Assembly: GCF_021130785.1 (NCBI RefSeq) | Contig: NC_060213.1 | Location: forward strand, 62,838,001 to 62,902,000 | Length of the DNA: 64,000 bases | Reading direction: 5' to 3' | DNA from: Homalodisca vitripennis | Taxonomy: Eukaryota; Arthropoda; Insecta; Hemiptera; Cicadellidae | Shown here: piece by piece, positions 47,001 to 61,200 of the stretch | Layout: each line of letters begins with the position of its first letter | Numbering within the stretch: the first letter of the stretch is position 1 | The notes under the pieces: generated by a model | Seen by the model: only the letters and a program-made list of their open reading frames with translations | Told to the model about the DNA's origin: nothing | Database searches by the model: none | Program-made: the position numbers and the translations under genes

Positions 47001-50000
47001 GTCGACACTTGGTTTTGTTCATCCAATCAATCAACAATAATATTGTTGTTCTCTTCGTTTGGTTTAGACAAACGCTCATTTTTTACAGCTTCAATAATTT
47101 TTTGTTTGAATGTTCTCTTTAATCGTCTTTTGATTTTACAAAAAAGTACTATACCAGTAACGATTTTTACAAACAATTTAATTTTACCTATATAGTAAGT
47201 CAAATTAAAATATGCAATCAATTAAGTCTATTACGAAATATAAAAACCCAAATAATCATTCTACCATATGTACGAGTATAAAAGTAATAAAATACAAAAA
47301 AGTATCTATCAATAGTCAAAATGAAATAATTAAAATATGAAACTATTTGTGACTCAAGAGATGATTTATTTCAAATCAATATAAACATTACGTACTCAAG
47401 TATAAGATATATTGTAAGTTTAGTGGTTATTAGTTATGTAAAACGGTTTAAATAAATAATAAATTCTAATAAGAAAATCTTAAAATACATTTAGATTGTT
47501 AATTAATTCTTAATAATACAACTTATTGAAGAAAACCTACTCTAATTTTGTAATAAGCGAGTTTTTAGTTTTAGTATTTTGATCTAATTTCACTGTATGA
47601 TCAAAATTGACATTAATTGGTTTTAAATGAAAGCGTTGATAATTATTCTATTGAGACCAATGTTGATAAATTAGTCTAACAATGATAGTGTTTGTGCACA
47701 TGTTGTGTAGAATTCTCTAAACATCCCCTGTAAACATTTGTGTGAGAATGTCTTGGATTCTAATCTTGACTTAAACAAATGTTTACGTACGTTATGTCGT
47801 ACCTGCACGTAAGAAGGTCTTGCTGTTAGTGTTTGTGACGTCATCATCGATCAGGTAAGCTCTCTTGTATGTACTTGCTTGTTATACCCTTTGCTTGTTT
47901 AGCATTATTTATCAATAAAATTCACATTAAAAATGTATTTGAGTAAAACTAAGAAACTTACAGGTTAATTAGAGGAATAATTCGAGGTTAAATTGGTAAA
48001 AGTATTTCACTTTAGAAAAATGGCCAAAAAGGCACACGACTGTAACGTATTGCTAAATATAACTCAAGGGTATTTACTATCAGTTAACAAAGTACGTTAC
48101 ATTTATTTTGATTTAAATAAGAGAGGAAATCTTTATACAGGAAAAATATTTGCTATCTGCTTCTCTTAAAAAGAAAAGGCAAAGCCACATTTTGCAATAA
48201 CATTTTCTAGAATTGTGTAACCTAACTCGAGACATGGAAATATTTAATCCTAACAGCCACGTAATGATCTCCGTTACATAACTTAGATCTAAAGAATCGA
48301 TGAGTTAAAATTAAAATTACGTAATCCAATTAATTAGCGGATTTCTATAGCAAATATAATAATTTGGGGTCGACTTCATTGCTCGGGAGGATGATCGTTG
48401 CCTGTAGAACGCAGCTACTTTTTCAAGCAGTTCCTTTCTCAGTGTTTTTTGCAACTTTAGTTTTATATCTCTGGGTTTCCCAAATATTTAGGAAGATTAA
48501 TACAAATATTAGAAATTGCAGTACTAAATTACGTTGATATTTGTTAAAGAACATGTTACCCTCTAAATATTTACTTAGGTCATTTTCTTGATTTGAGCGG
48601 TTTCAATGATCTACTTCAATAAGCATATTTTAAATATTATAAGCATACAAGCGGGTAGGAAATATCTATTCTTAGATATTTCAACCAATAACACGATAAA
48701 ATCGGAATAAATTAAGTTTTTAAAATAGTTACGTGACGATTTCAACCAAATAGTGGAGCGCCAATTGCTTACAATAGCAAGTAAAGCTACGGTAGTTCCT
48801 TACTGGGTTGTTAAATAAAGAAAATAAAAAAAAAAAAATTAAACGATTATACAATTTATATATTATAAAGTAAGGGTAATAAGTGCCTGCTGTCATACAA
48901 AACGTGTACCCTATAACTCTAAGACATATGCTTTACACCGATATAATTTGACCTTGCAACATTATGTAAAAACATGAGATTAATGTACAGCAAATTACAA
49001 AATTACTACTTAATTTACTGATACACATTCACAATACAAACTCACGAATTTTCAAAACGCTCCAACAAAGTTCTTTTCTGGATACCCCGAATTCCTAAAT
49101 TGTTTAGCCTTAATATCAGACAACATTGCATAATGAATGTAAATATGGCCGTCAGAGTACATAAAGAAGATAACCGTTTTGTAAAAACCCCGATCGATCG
49201 AGTCTTTTAACATAAATCAGTTTTATTATTTAGATAAACCGTTTTTTAATACACGTTTAAAAAATCTTTTTTGATCCAGCAGCCTCCAACCAACTAACAA
49301 CTATAATGCGAATTATTTAATGGCTTAAAACAGCAATTACTAGGGTTATGTCCTCCTAAAATCTGAATCGATCTAAATCATATATGTAAGGTCGCAAGTA
49401 ATGTCACTAATAAATTAACTAGAAAAATGTACATCCTAAGTTAGAGCCTTGTGGCACTCCTAAATTAGAGAAAACCCTCTCAAATTACATTCCACTTTAT
49501 AGTATATAGACAGAGTTAACAATGAAATACTTCTCAAACAAAGAGTTTGTGAAAAGCCGTAAGATTTCTGTAAAGTGTTTACCTAAAAAGCTCAACCTGT
49601 TTGAGGTCTGAGGATCTAATATAAAAAAAAAGATATTTTGAAAAAAGCTTAGCAAAAAATATACATACATCACACTCATTGGACACTTCTTCATGACCTC
49701 GTTTCTATAGATTCATTCATTTACTCATTTCTATAGATACTAATAATAAATCGTTACTACCTAATCTTATTACTATACCTAATCGTTTACTATAGACTCA
49801 ATTATTACCTCGTTTATATAAATACTTTGCCTACTACAGAAGAATTTTTCCTGACAGATAGTATTTTTTACTGACTCACTTAAACCGGCTTAGGAACATA
49901 ATAAATAATAGATAAAGAGGCTGTAAGCCCCCATTTTAAGCCAAATAGCTGGTCTTCTTAACTTTTTTAATACCCTCTCACTTCGATTTCCGCCTCAAAG

Positions 50001-53000
50001 TTGCTCGGTCAGTTTCTTCCTTAGAGAAAAGTATTCCATCAATTTCAAGAGCAACATGATTGTGTGCTTACACAATTCAAATTGGCTCTCAGTTCCTAGA
50101 AACTACACAAATTGGTCTAAAATTAAAAACGTTTAGATGGAATGATATTATATTGTCATTGAGTGAAGGAACAATACGAGACCAATAACACCATTAGGAA
50201 TATTATTGGAAACTTTTAATAAAGAAAGGATTACAGAGAGGACTAAATGCTGATCAAGGTCTAAAATTGTTAAAGGCAGGCTAAGGGTGAACGTCAGCAC
50301 TTGTAAGATGATCTTGTCCAAACATGTCTACCATCATCTAGCGATATTTAGATCGAAACACCCTAAAATTTGCTTAGAGGAAAAGCGCATCAGTGTTAGC
50401 AAAGGATCTTATAGCCTATTTTAATATTTTTTTTTTGAAAACTGACGATGAAAATATCTTTTGGTAGTGTGCTGTTCAATAAAGTACTTCAGTGAATGTA
50501 ATTTAAGGTATAAAATTCATTAGTAATCCTACTTTAGTATGAAGATTGTTGCAATATAAGAAAAATGGGAAGAACTATGTTATTTATAAACTTTTAAAAT
50601 AGGTGGAAAAAATACCCAAAATTAGTCTTGCAGTAATTAAGCTATTTTTAAAAGTGAGTACGTAATCGATAAAAATATTTATTTAGAATACTTGACTTGG
50701 TAGTTTATTGCAGGTCTGAATAAATGTTAATTAACGAGTATACATCTACAAGCTATATTAGAAATTCTTGCAAGCTGGCTGTTAGTTGAAGCCTTAAAAT
50801 TTATGGAGAGGCGCATTGTTAGACCACTACAAAGACTGAAATGAAACGTGCTGTGCAATGTGAGAGACATGCAATATTCAGCTATCTTCTTTCGTACTAT
50901 TGACAAATGAAAACAATAGACCATTGTTACAGTGGTAAAGCTTTCTTTATTAACAAAATATCGACTATGAAGAAGGGATAGACGAAATGATCCATATCTT
51001 TACTAAAATCTGCAGTTTATTCTCACAATAGTCGGGATTGTTTATTTTCATATTGCAAAAGAGTTGTTTTGATAAAACCGTGATATATATGTAGTTAAGA
51101 TATAATTGTGTTTAGGATAAACCCTAAATTGAATTAATCAACACAACCATAAATATATATTTACTTCCCTAAGATTTGTTTATAAAATTACAGGCAATGG
51201 CGGTTTATAACGCTTTAAAAATTACGTTTATGTATTGCTGAATGTTAAATTGAAATATATAAATAAAATTTCAGTTCTTGTCTTTAGATCGGCATCATAA
51301 TTATCATGACCAAGTTTAAAGGTTGATACCATGACAAAACATTACAAATACAGATACAAACATTGAGATATCTTCGGTCTGCAGATGTTAAACCAATTCA
51401 TCAGTTTCTACCGTTTCGATTATTTATTTAGCAGAATAATCTGTTCCGTTAACTACAGTAAACACAACATTTCCAAAGAACCGTTGCTATTTTTTTGAAC
51501 CGTATAGGGATTAATTTTTTTAAACACATATCTACCATACCAGAAACAAACAGCCAATCTTCTTTCCATATTTAAGTATTTCCCCAAGTCTACACACAGT
51601 TATTAAATCCTAGTTTAATAAACTTTTCACTTTACTTTCCTTACTACCGGTTATCGGTTAACCAATTCTTATCTCCCTGAATCCATTGTGTTTCGATTAA
51701 AGCTTTTCTTCAGCTGTGAACAGGAAATTCACACACTCATGAAACCCATTCTTCCCCACTAAAAATATAATATATTTTATTCTCAATCAACATCCTGGCC
51801 TTCTCCGTTGATTTGACCATCCTGTCCTCGACCTATTGATTACTGGGTTATCCAGTAATCGGTTTGTTTTATACCACACCAGACCATCAATAAATATGCA
51901 CTTTTATTTCTTCAAGCAAAATGAGGCAAGGTTCATGTTTCAGAAGGCAGAAGTGGCCTAATAAATGAAATGTGGATAATAATATTTACACATGTGACAA
52001 ATAAGTTTTTCATAATAAAATTTTTATAGAATTGAGATACCAAGCAATGGTTTTCCAAAACTAATAAGTCACATGTCACAATCCTATTCGAATTTGAAAT
52101 ATTAAATATAAATTCAGGATCACGAATTAAAGATGGTTGCCAAAATTCGAAACTGTTCAAAGAAAAAGTAACTGTAACTATACGGAAGTATACTAAAGAT
52201 CAGTCGATAGCGAAGCTGTCATTAATAGTAGAACACTTTATTATATTCTATTCTTTGTATATTCTATTCCGTGTGGACATGGTATATAAGTCTTAAGAGA
52301 TTCTAACTGAAGAATCTACAAACTGAGCGTAATGTTTAAAATAATACTTCAGTGACCTAATATAGGTAGTCAATGATTAACTCATAAAGATTAAGAAAAA
52401 ATATGTTCATAAAGAATTTAAATAGTGGATATAAACATACATAACAATGTCACGCATGTGGATCGGAAACATTTATTACATGATTTTACTACTGCAAGAC
52501 TAATGGGACTAAAGTACACAGAATGGAAGGTTTATCCATTTATGAACTTGTTCATAAATGTTTATACAAAATTCGATTTTTTGGTTATTCATGAAACAGA
52601 AAAATGCTGTTATATGTTAAATGAAATTAGCTTTGGTGTACTATCTGTTCACGTAAGGTTTAATCTTCGCGGCGAGCCCAAAATATTTGACAATTTTTAA
52701 TGGTATTAGCCATGTAATGGTAATATAAATTTTTTAACATTAGTTCTTAATTCTTCTAAAACATTAAATTTAAATTTATTATTAAAACATTTTCTTAAAT
52801 TAGTGTGAACTCTTACATAATATGAAGACTATTGTCACACTATATTTATTACCCTAAACATTAAGAAACCTTTGCCCATGCTTTCACTATTATATCTTAG
52901 CAAAACTTATTATATCTTAGCAAAAAAGAAATACAATGTAAAATAATCTTTTTCATTACTTATTTCCCATGTTCGTAATGGGTGATTAATTTAAGGTTAC

Positions 53001-55195
53001 AATAACAAAATACACATTGTAGTTTACTTAGTTGTTATATTTTTTTATTTAGACATATTTATTAGACATTTTCATTAAAGAAAAATTATATCCGTCAAAA
53101 AATTGCCACGTACAGCTCTACAAACTTAAGCTCTTTTATGAAAATTTTCATCACTTACTCGTTCAATTGTTGCGGAATTTGATGGATAATTCTACGAATC
53201 TGTCATTCGTCTCCGGTATCGAGTTGGACTTGTTTCCGTAAACCTCCTGCTTCAAGTAACCCCAAAGGAAATAATCCAGTGGTGTGAGGCCACATAAGCT
53301 TGCTGGCAAATGCTCATCACTGAAATGAAAGATTAAACGGCCGGGAAGCTTTGTGTGCAGCAACTGCTCGGTTTCCTTGTGCTGTACGACAAGTGGCTCT
53401 GTCATGTCGAAATCACAAGTCGTTCAAATCGTTATTAGCACCCAATTCTTCCAACTGCTGCCACAAATAGTCGCACATCATCTCCCGAGAACGTTCTCCA
53501 TTGACTGTAACTGCACCGCTACGGGAAAGCCAATAACGCCGCCCGTCGAAAAATGCGGCAGTTTATCTTATTTACAAAGCTATTAAGATGAAAATGAGCT
53601 TAATCAGAAAAGATTTTGTTCATTATTCCCCAACACCTAGTTAACAAATTCACGTTACCTCTCATTGCAACCTCTAACCGCATCACTCTGTACATGAATT
53701 AGAAAGTTTTACATTTAGTGATCAACATCAAAGTAACTTTCACGGTTCTGAGAAGCAAAAACTTAAATAAATTTGTACACTTCTCATGTTCCCACAACTT
53801 TAATTTAGTGTATTGAACCCGTACTTCTTTAGGGAGACTCCTGGAATTCAGACAAACCAAGACAAAATATTTTAAGCCATCTTTTCAGTTTTCATAATCA
53901 TCTTTTAGTATTTTTACAGAACAGGTTTTATTCTCTATTTTGAATTCACTTTAGCTTCGTTATTACTTTATTTTTATTCAAGCATAATTTTAAAGTCATT
54001 TGTTATTTTTCTCTATAATCTTTTTGCTACTTTATCCATGAGAATTGCTATTTTCTTCTTGTATCAATTCCACGATTCATATATTTCACGCTCGTGCTTT
54101 AGGTGACGGATTATCTTTATTCTCAATATAGACCAAGTATTCTGTGCCCCAATAAACGCAACCAAATGTTGATGCAGTTAAGATCTAGTAATCATCTGGA
54201 TTCAACGGAATTGAGTGAATTGACGATACCTTGCTATCTTTTGCTATCTTCCGCTTGAAGCGGCCGATCTGCAACATAAGTTTGAGCAGATTTGGAGTCA
54301 CAAAATGTGTATTTAAGTAAATATAAACTTAAAAAACTATTGGATAATGTTGTGAGTAGGGTTTGAGTGTCATAGTTTTATCTAGTTAAAAACCACACAA
54401 TCATCACAAGCTGTGAATAATTTGCATAAGCCTAACATGTCAATATCATTCTATTTGGCAAAATCCAGTCTCTCAGTACTCAATCGTTAGCCACTCTTGT
54501 CCAACAAGAGAAAATGGGAATTTTCGAGTGTGTTTTGTATATGCTTTTGAAAGTACGTCAGAAATAAACGGGTTAGAGCTTTCTCTAAATGCTGTAAGAC
54601 CATGAACTATGGAACGAACTTCAAAATGTAATTGGAGAAAAATAAGAAATAGAGAGAATGGAGAGACACATTTTCAGTTGAAACGATTGTTCTTCTTTCT
54701 GTGGAGACAATACCACAAATCTCTATCAACTAGGCTAGACAATATACATCTATTGTTTGGATAGACATAATCACAATCTCATCCATACTACACAAGAGGG
54801 CTTCGTCAGGTTTTTACAAATTGAAGCTTCCCCATAAAACTGGCTTGCCTTGGCTTAAATTTTTAATTTCGACATCTGTCAAATAAATGAACCATCAACA
54901 TATTGGGGATTTGAAGAGAGAGAGCTTTAGTAGCCTAAAATGTCAGACGATGAATGCCTTTAAGAGCTAGTCCAAAATAAATATATAATGTATTTAAAAC
55001 AGGATATAAAGATATTTTTATGATTCATTATTGAACTCTTTCTGGGGTTTTATGTAAAGTACAAATATCGAACGTATACAAAATTGTTCTTGAATATTTT
55101 TACCAGGAACCTTGTAACAATATCGACCCAAAGTCATGTAATGCAAACCTTGCACCCATACTACCACCCATCTATTACAAACATTATACAATTTA

Positions 55196-55259
<64 letters not shown>

Positions 55260-58200
55260 AGCAAGACATTAGTACCTAGCTAGATTTAAAAATTTGTTTT
55301 AAATAAATATGTACTAACAGTTGCCTAGCTTTCATGATCTTATAGCTGTTTTGTGACACACACCAGGTACGGTATCATTTCACCTTTTTGTTTACCAATG
55401 CAAAACCAAATGTTTGTTTTTACAGATGAAGTCCTGAAGGAGAAGGAGATCTACAAGGATATGGTGAACGACATCGATCAGACATTCTTGGACATGGCCG
55501 GCATTTAAGGGATTCCAACGAACGAATGCATCACGATTTATTATTTTACCACCAAAACATCCTGTACTGCATTACCCAAAGTGTCATCTTTGTTACAGAA
55601 ACACATTAACAAAGTTTTTTTTTCAAACACTTGTATAGAATTTCATCTATAGGTTTAAAATAAATCAATGCATTTATTTGAAACTACTAATAAATGGATT
55701 GTTGCCAAGAATGGTTTTGATTGCCGAAAATAAATTTTTGATCTTCCTAGTACGGAGCATATAGTTTGATTAAGTATAAAGCATTCACAAAATGCTTATA
55801 TGACAGATAAACAACTATGTACAATATTTGCTTAATGTATGTTTACGGGAAATGTTATGAATGACGTAAAAAGCTGCGAGGAGTGTTTCGCATTTTATTT
55901 TTGCTTTTATTTTACCATAGAGAAACAGACACAGAAATTAACACATTTAATCTTAAAAACTTAGTTTAATAAGATCTTCACCGCATTTTTTTGGAATAAA
56001 GCATTTTGCTTCATGTTTCCTAGAATAATCCTGTATCGTGTCATTAAAATAGGACTGTTTAGTTTTAATCTACCGTTCTATACGAAGAAAACCCAACTCT
56101 TAAAACCTGTAATTAAGATAGATTAAAAACAAGTGCAGACACAAGAAATAAATACTATTACACTCTGACTGTGAATTGTTATTACTACTGTTGTTTTGTC
56201 AATTGTAAACAATAAGAAATAAATAAAACAATACAATAAAAGGGCAGTGTAATTATAAATCCCTCCTCAGATATTTCTATAAAGTCTTAATGAAGTATTA
56301 AAGTACTCTTAAGTTAGATATAATTAAAAATGTATGATTATAACGCAAGTTTCGTTGCATTTTGCACGAGAGAATGCTAGAATAGAATGAATGAAACTAA
56401 TGTTTTAGGAGAATAAAATTAACAATATCATCTAGAATCTTTAGAGAATCATTGAAAATTCAATCCATCTTGTGCCATGGTCGATATGCCACAATAATTT
56501 GGAAACAATAGTGAATGACATGCATGAAAACATGTATAAAAAGGGCAGTTAAGGTAGGAAAGAATTTGGCTCAAAATTTAAAAGAGAACGTTTATTGCAA
56601 TAATTTTCTAACGGTTCTACACATTTTGATTTTAAAGACTCATTCAAAATGGGTCTTTATAATGCTGAATAAGTATTTGTGATCAGGATTCATAAGGGGT
56701 CAATAAAAATTATCAATCATTTGCTGGGATATTTTAGAACTAATTGAATAACGATAAAACTTTAAAATAAACGTTTGAATATAGAAGAGATAGTAGATTA
56801 CATAACCATTCTTATTGGAAGATTTAATAATACATAAATCGATACATCCGTATGTTGAAGCACGCTACAGAACGCAACGAAGGAGTTAACGCACAAACGG
56901 ACAGACAGATAGACAGACGAACCTTTTCATATCTTGACCCAAAATCAATAGCATTCTTGACGCTTTGATTTCTTGACAGAAAATCAATAGGGTTCTTGAA
57001 CCTTTTGATATCTTGACCCAAAATCAATAGCGTTCTTGACGCTTTGATTTCTTGACAGAAAATCAATAGGGTTCTTGAACCTTTTGATCTCTTGACCCAA
57101 CATCAATAGGGTTCTTGAACCTTTTGATATTTTGACCCAAAATCAATAGCGTTTCTTGACGCTTTGATTTCTTGATTTCTTGACAGAAAATCAATAGGAT
57201 ATCTTGACCCAAAATCAACAGGGTTCTTGAACCTTTTGATCTCTTGACCCAAAATCAATAGGGTTCTTGAACCTTTTGATCTCTTAACCCAACATCAATA
57301 GGGTTCTTCCTTGGATAAAGAGGAACCCACTTGCCAAGTTTCCAGTCTGTGTGACGTTTCTATCACCAGTGATCGCAGACAAACAGATTGATAGACTGTC
57401 CTTTCACCTTTTCACCCTAAAACCGATAGTTTTTCTTTGAATCAATATAAACTTTTGTAGTAAACTCATAATAAGTTTGATGTGTCTAGAAGACCTTCTA
57501 TGAAGGGTTATCGACAGACAGATGTAAAACGAACAAGGGCATGGTTTGAACAAGGTCTTGTCAGGTCCTTATTAGTGAATGGACTAATCATAAAACTTTA
57601 TCATTTTTGTTTTATTACCAGTTTAATTTTAGTAATTACTCAGAAATAAATCTTGATTAAATTACTTACGTGAAGTAAAAAGAATATTAATTTTTTGGCT
57701 TCAGTGACGCAACGGAAATTTCATTGAACACTTAACCATTGTTTAAATATTTACGAGAACCTACAAGCGAGGTTATGTTAATTACATTTAATCTTAGAGT
57801 TACTGGCTGAGTTCATAATTTATACAAAGTGCAGCCATACGAGGCACAATGGCCGCACAATGTCATAAAGCACTTGTGCATAATACATTAGTGCACTGCG
57901 CATAAAGTCACTGGCTAAACCTCACGTCATATTCATGCATCATGACTAACATAAATTAACAGTAACCAAAGAGATAACCGTAATCCGCGAACTGTTATAA
58001 CCGCAAACTATAGGCTTAGGGGAAAAAAGGGAAATTTAAAGATATTAACTTATACATTTTTATAACAAATTTGGAAAGAAAATTGTTTGATATTACAACT
58101 TAAATCAGAAAGTTTTATATGTTATGTTAACAGTAATCAATAAATATTTTGTAACATTAATTATCAGTACCACTTAACCTTCCAATTGAAGCTATTTGTT

Positions 58201-61200
58201 ACTGAACAAATTTAATTAAGAGTGCCAGGTTAAGTGTTAGAGAGGGCTTCTTAGCCCTAACTTCGCCTGGTAAAATAAGACATTTTTAACTTTACTTTTA
58301 CTTTTTAAATACATTTTCTCTCTAAAAAAAGGTTACATTTGCGTCATTGAAATATTCGACTGCATCTGGCATATATTTTGTTTTATAACACAACCTTTTC
58401 ATACATTGCTCGACAACGTCATGGTGTATTTTCTGCAGCATGATGAATACGCATGGTTCACCTGCATGGGAATGAACCTTCATAATTAAGGTAAGCATAT
58501 TTAATAATTAATTAGCTGTTATACTATTAATGTTTTGTTATTTTAATCTATTGCAATTTATAATTTTATAGTAATTGTTTTAATACACATTTTTGTAATA
58601 TATGATGCATTTCAACTTTATCAATTAACTAATTTGTAATACAAACTATTTAAATTTTTCCTTCACTCGGACAGCAAAATTGCGTACGTTTATAATACAA
58701 GATAGGTGTACGCCACATCACGTGTCGCGTAACAGGCTTCGCTATGGTAATTACAATACATTATGAAGATATCCTGCTTACGCCTGCAGAAAAAATGTGT
58801 CAACCTTGGACATGCATCATCATAGAACTCATTCTTTTTACTCTGTTAAGTGTTATTGCATGAATAATCTACATATGGTACAATGTCACATGTAAATATT
58901 TCATAAGATTTTACTCAGCTTGTTTACAAATGTAATCATATTCTATTTTCCCGTTATCGTCAAGGTTACCCATAGGATCATTGCAAAAATATTACGTAGC
59001 GCTCAGCCAAATCCCATGGATTGTATTGCATTATTACTCAACTCAGTGTTGCTAATATATAAATGAAGCGTCATGCAACATTGTAAGTCAGTTCATTTTC
59101 GAGATACTGTGCGGATAGGCAGACAAATAGACAGACAGAAATGAAAATTTTCCAAGGTAACGCTCAGCCAATAATATTAAGCAGTTTATTTCTTAGTCAT
59201 GATTTTTATTATCTTAAAATTATTTCTTATAATGGTTTACAGTCATCTGCATTAAACTAGTATATAGTGGTTAACTTGAAATACTTTCGTTAAACTAAGA
59301 TCAAGATCATCGCCTAATTTGTACTATATAATTTGAAGTAGCATACATTACAATATGGTAAAAATATTTTAGCAATTCCGCAGTCTATAGTGAATAGTGG
59401 AGTAAAGTTAAAATGTTGTACTCTAATATGCCAAATATACGAGTATATGGTACTTCATTATTTGATTTCGTGAAATATTCAAAAAAGTATATCTTCAAAA
59501 AGTATGGATGACCCTTGCATCGCAAGTAATTATCGTCCTGTTTCCATTCTTCCAGTCATGAGCAAAATTTTTAAAAAGTTTTTCATTAGAAGGCTTTAAG
59601 GTTTTCTTGAACGGCTTTAAATTCTTAACCCTGATCCAGTACGTATTCAGGAAAAACAAATCGACTATTGATGCTGTAGCATGCTGTTGTTGATAGCTTG
59701 GAGAGGAGAACAAGTGCTCAGCATATTTATCGACCTTTCAAAAGCCTTTGACTGTGTGCATAATGGGACACTGTTGCATCAGTTATGAACATATGGTTCC
59801 GAGCTCATCCGCATAAATGGCTTTCGTCATATCTTAGTGGCAGAGAACAGTGTGTCCAGATCGCGAATACCCTGTCAGGCAAAGTAAAAAAGGCCGTATG
59901 TGTTCCCTAGGGTTCAGTTTTGGGCCCATACTTTTTCTCATTTACGTCAACAGATTGAATTCATCAATTCAAAATGGAGAGGTGATTCAATATGCGGATT
60001 ATACGACTCTCTTAATTCAAAGATAAATCTGATAACTATGTCAACACTAACGTAATTACATTTTGTCTCCGTCAACAAGAAGATAAATACAGACCAATTG
60101 TGACGGCGGATAAAGTTATCTTAGCTAGATTAAGCCGAATCCACCAAGTTTCTGGGGATGTACCTCGACTCAAGGGATGTCTCAGACATTTATGTCTTAC
60201 GCAATCTAGCAAAATCCTGCTCGTTGGATGTACTGAAAACAGCCACTTTGGCATAGTACATCCACATTTGACCTACGGTTGAGATGATTGAGTACCTAGA
60301 AAACAAAAGAAAGTGGTTAGAATAATTTCGAAATTAAAACACAGAGAGTCGTGTAAAATTGCCTTCGAGGAGCTTGGATTTTTGACCTTACCCAACCTCT
60401 ACGTTCTCGATCTCACCCTGTACTGCCGATTCAAATGTGAACTGGTTCATGACAGGGACGTCCACCAGTAGGCTACGAGACCAGAGGCAGGGACAACTAC
60501 AGAACTGAACAGCATAGAACGACTATGTTCGAACACTTGCTATCTCAAGTGGGTGTCAAGTTAATCAATAAGCTCCCTGGAAATCTCAAACGAATTAACG
60601 AATCCAAACAATTCAAATCTCGATTAAGACACTTTTTGTTGTCACATTTTACTCCGTTGATAAGTTTACGGGATGAAAATTAGCCTTTTATTATTATTCT
60701 ATTTATCCTTTTATGATATCAAAAACAAGCAAAATACAATATATTATTAGGTTTACACATTAATATGTGGAATTGACCGTGCCTATGATAACTTAAGATA
60801 GGTGTAGTTTATAAATTGTTATCCAATATTATGAAATAACGTTTGCTATACAATTTTTTTGCAAATTGTTTTACTGCAATAAAGAATCATTATTATTATA
60901 ATCTATTGCATTACCAGTGACTTAAAAGCTGATTGTATTATATCCCACAAGAAGAAGTACCTGATTTACATTTTTGAATGTCTGAATATCAAATGGAACG
61001 CACCATAGACATTCTTTGCCGAATACCTCTGTATCCACTGATACTATATTTCAAGAATATTTGCAAGAATTATGGTTGGGTAGTAAAACAAGTAATTTAA
61101 TGAAGCAATCGATAGCTGCATAACTAATTAAGAGTTAATTATTATTCATTATCTTCTGAAAATTGATAATCAAGTCAGGTGCAAGGGCTTAGCTAGTTCC

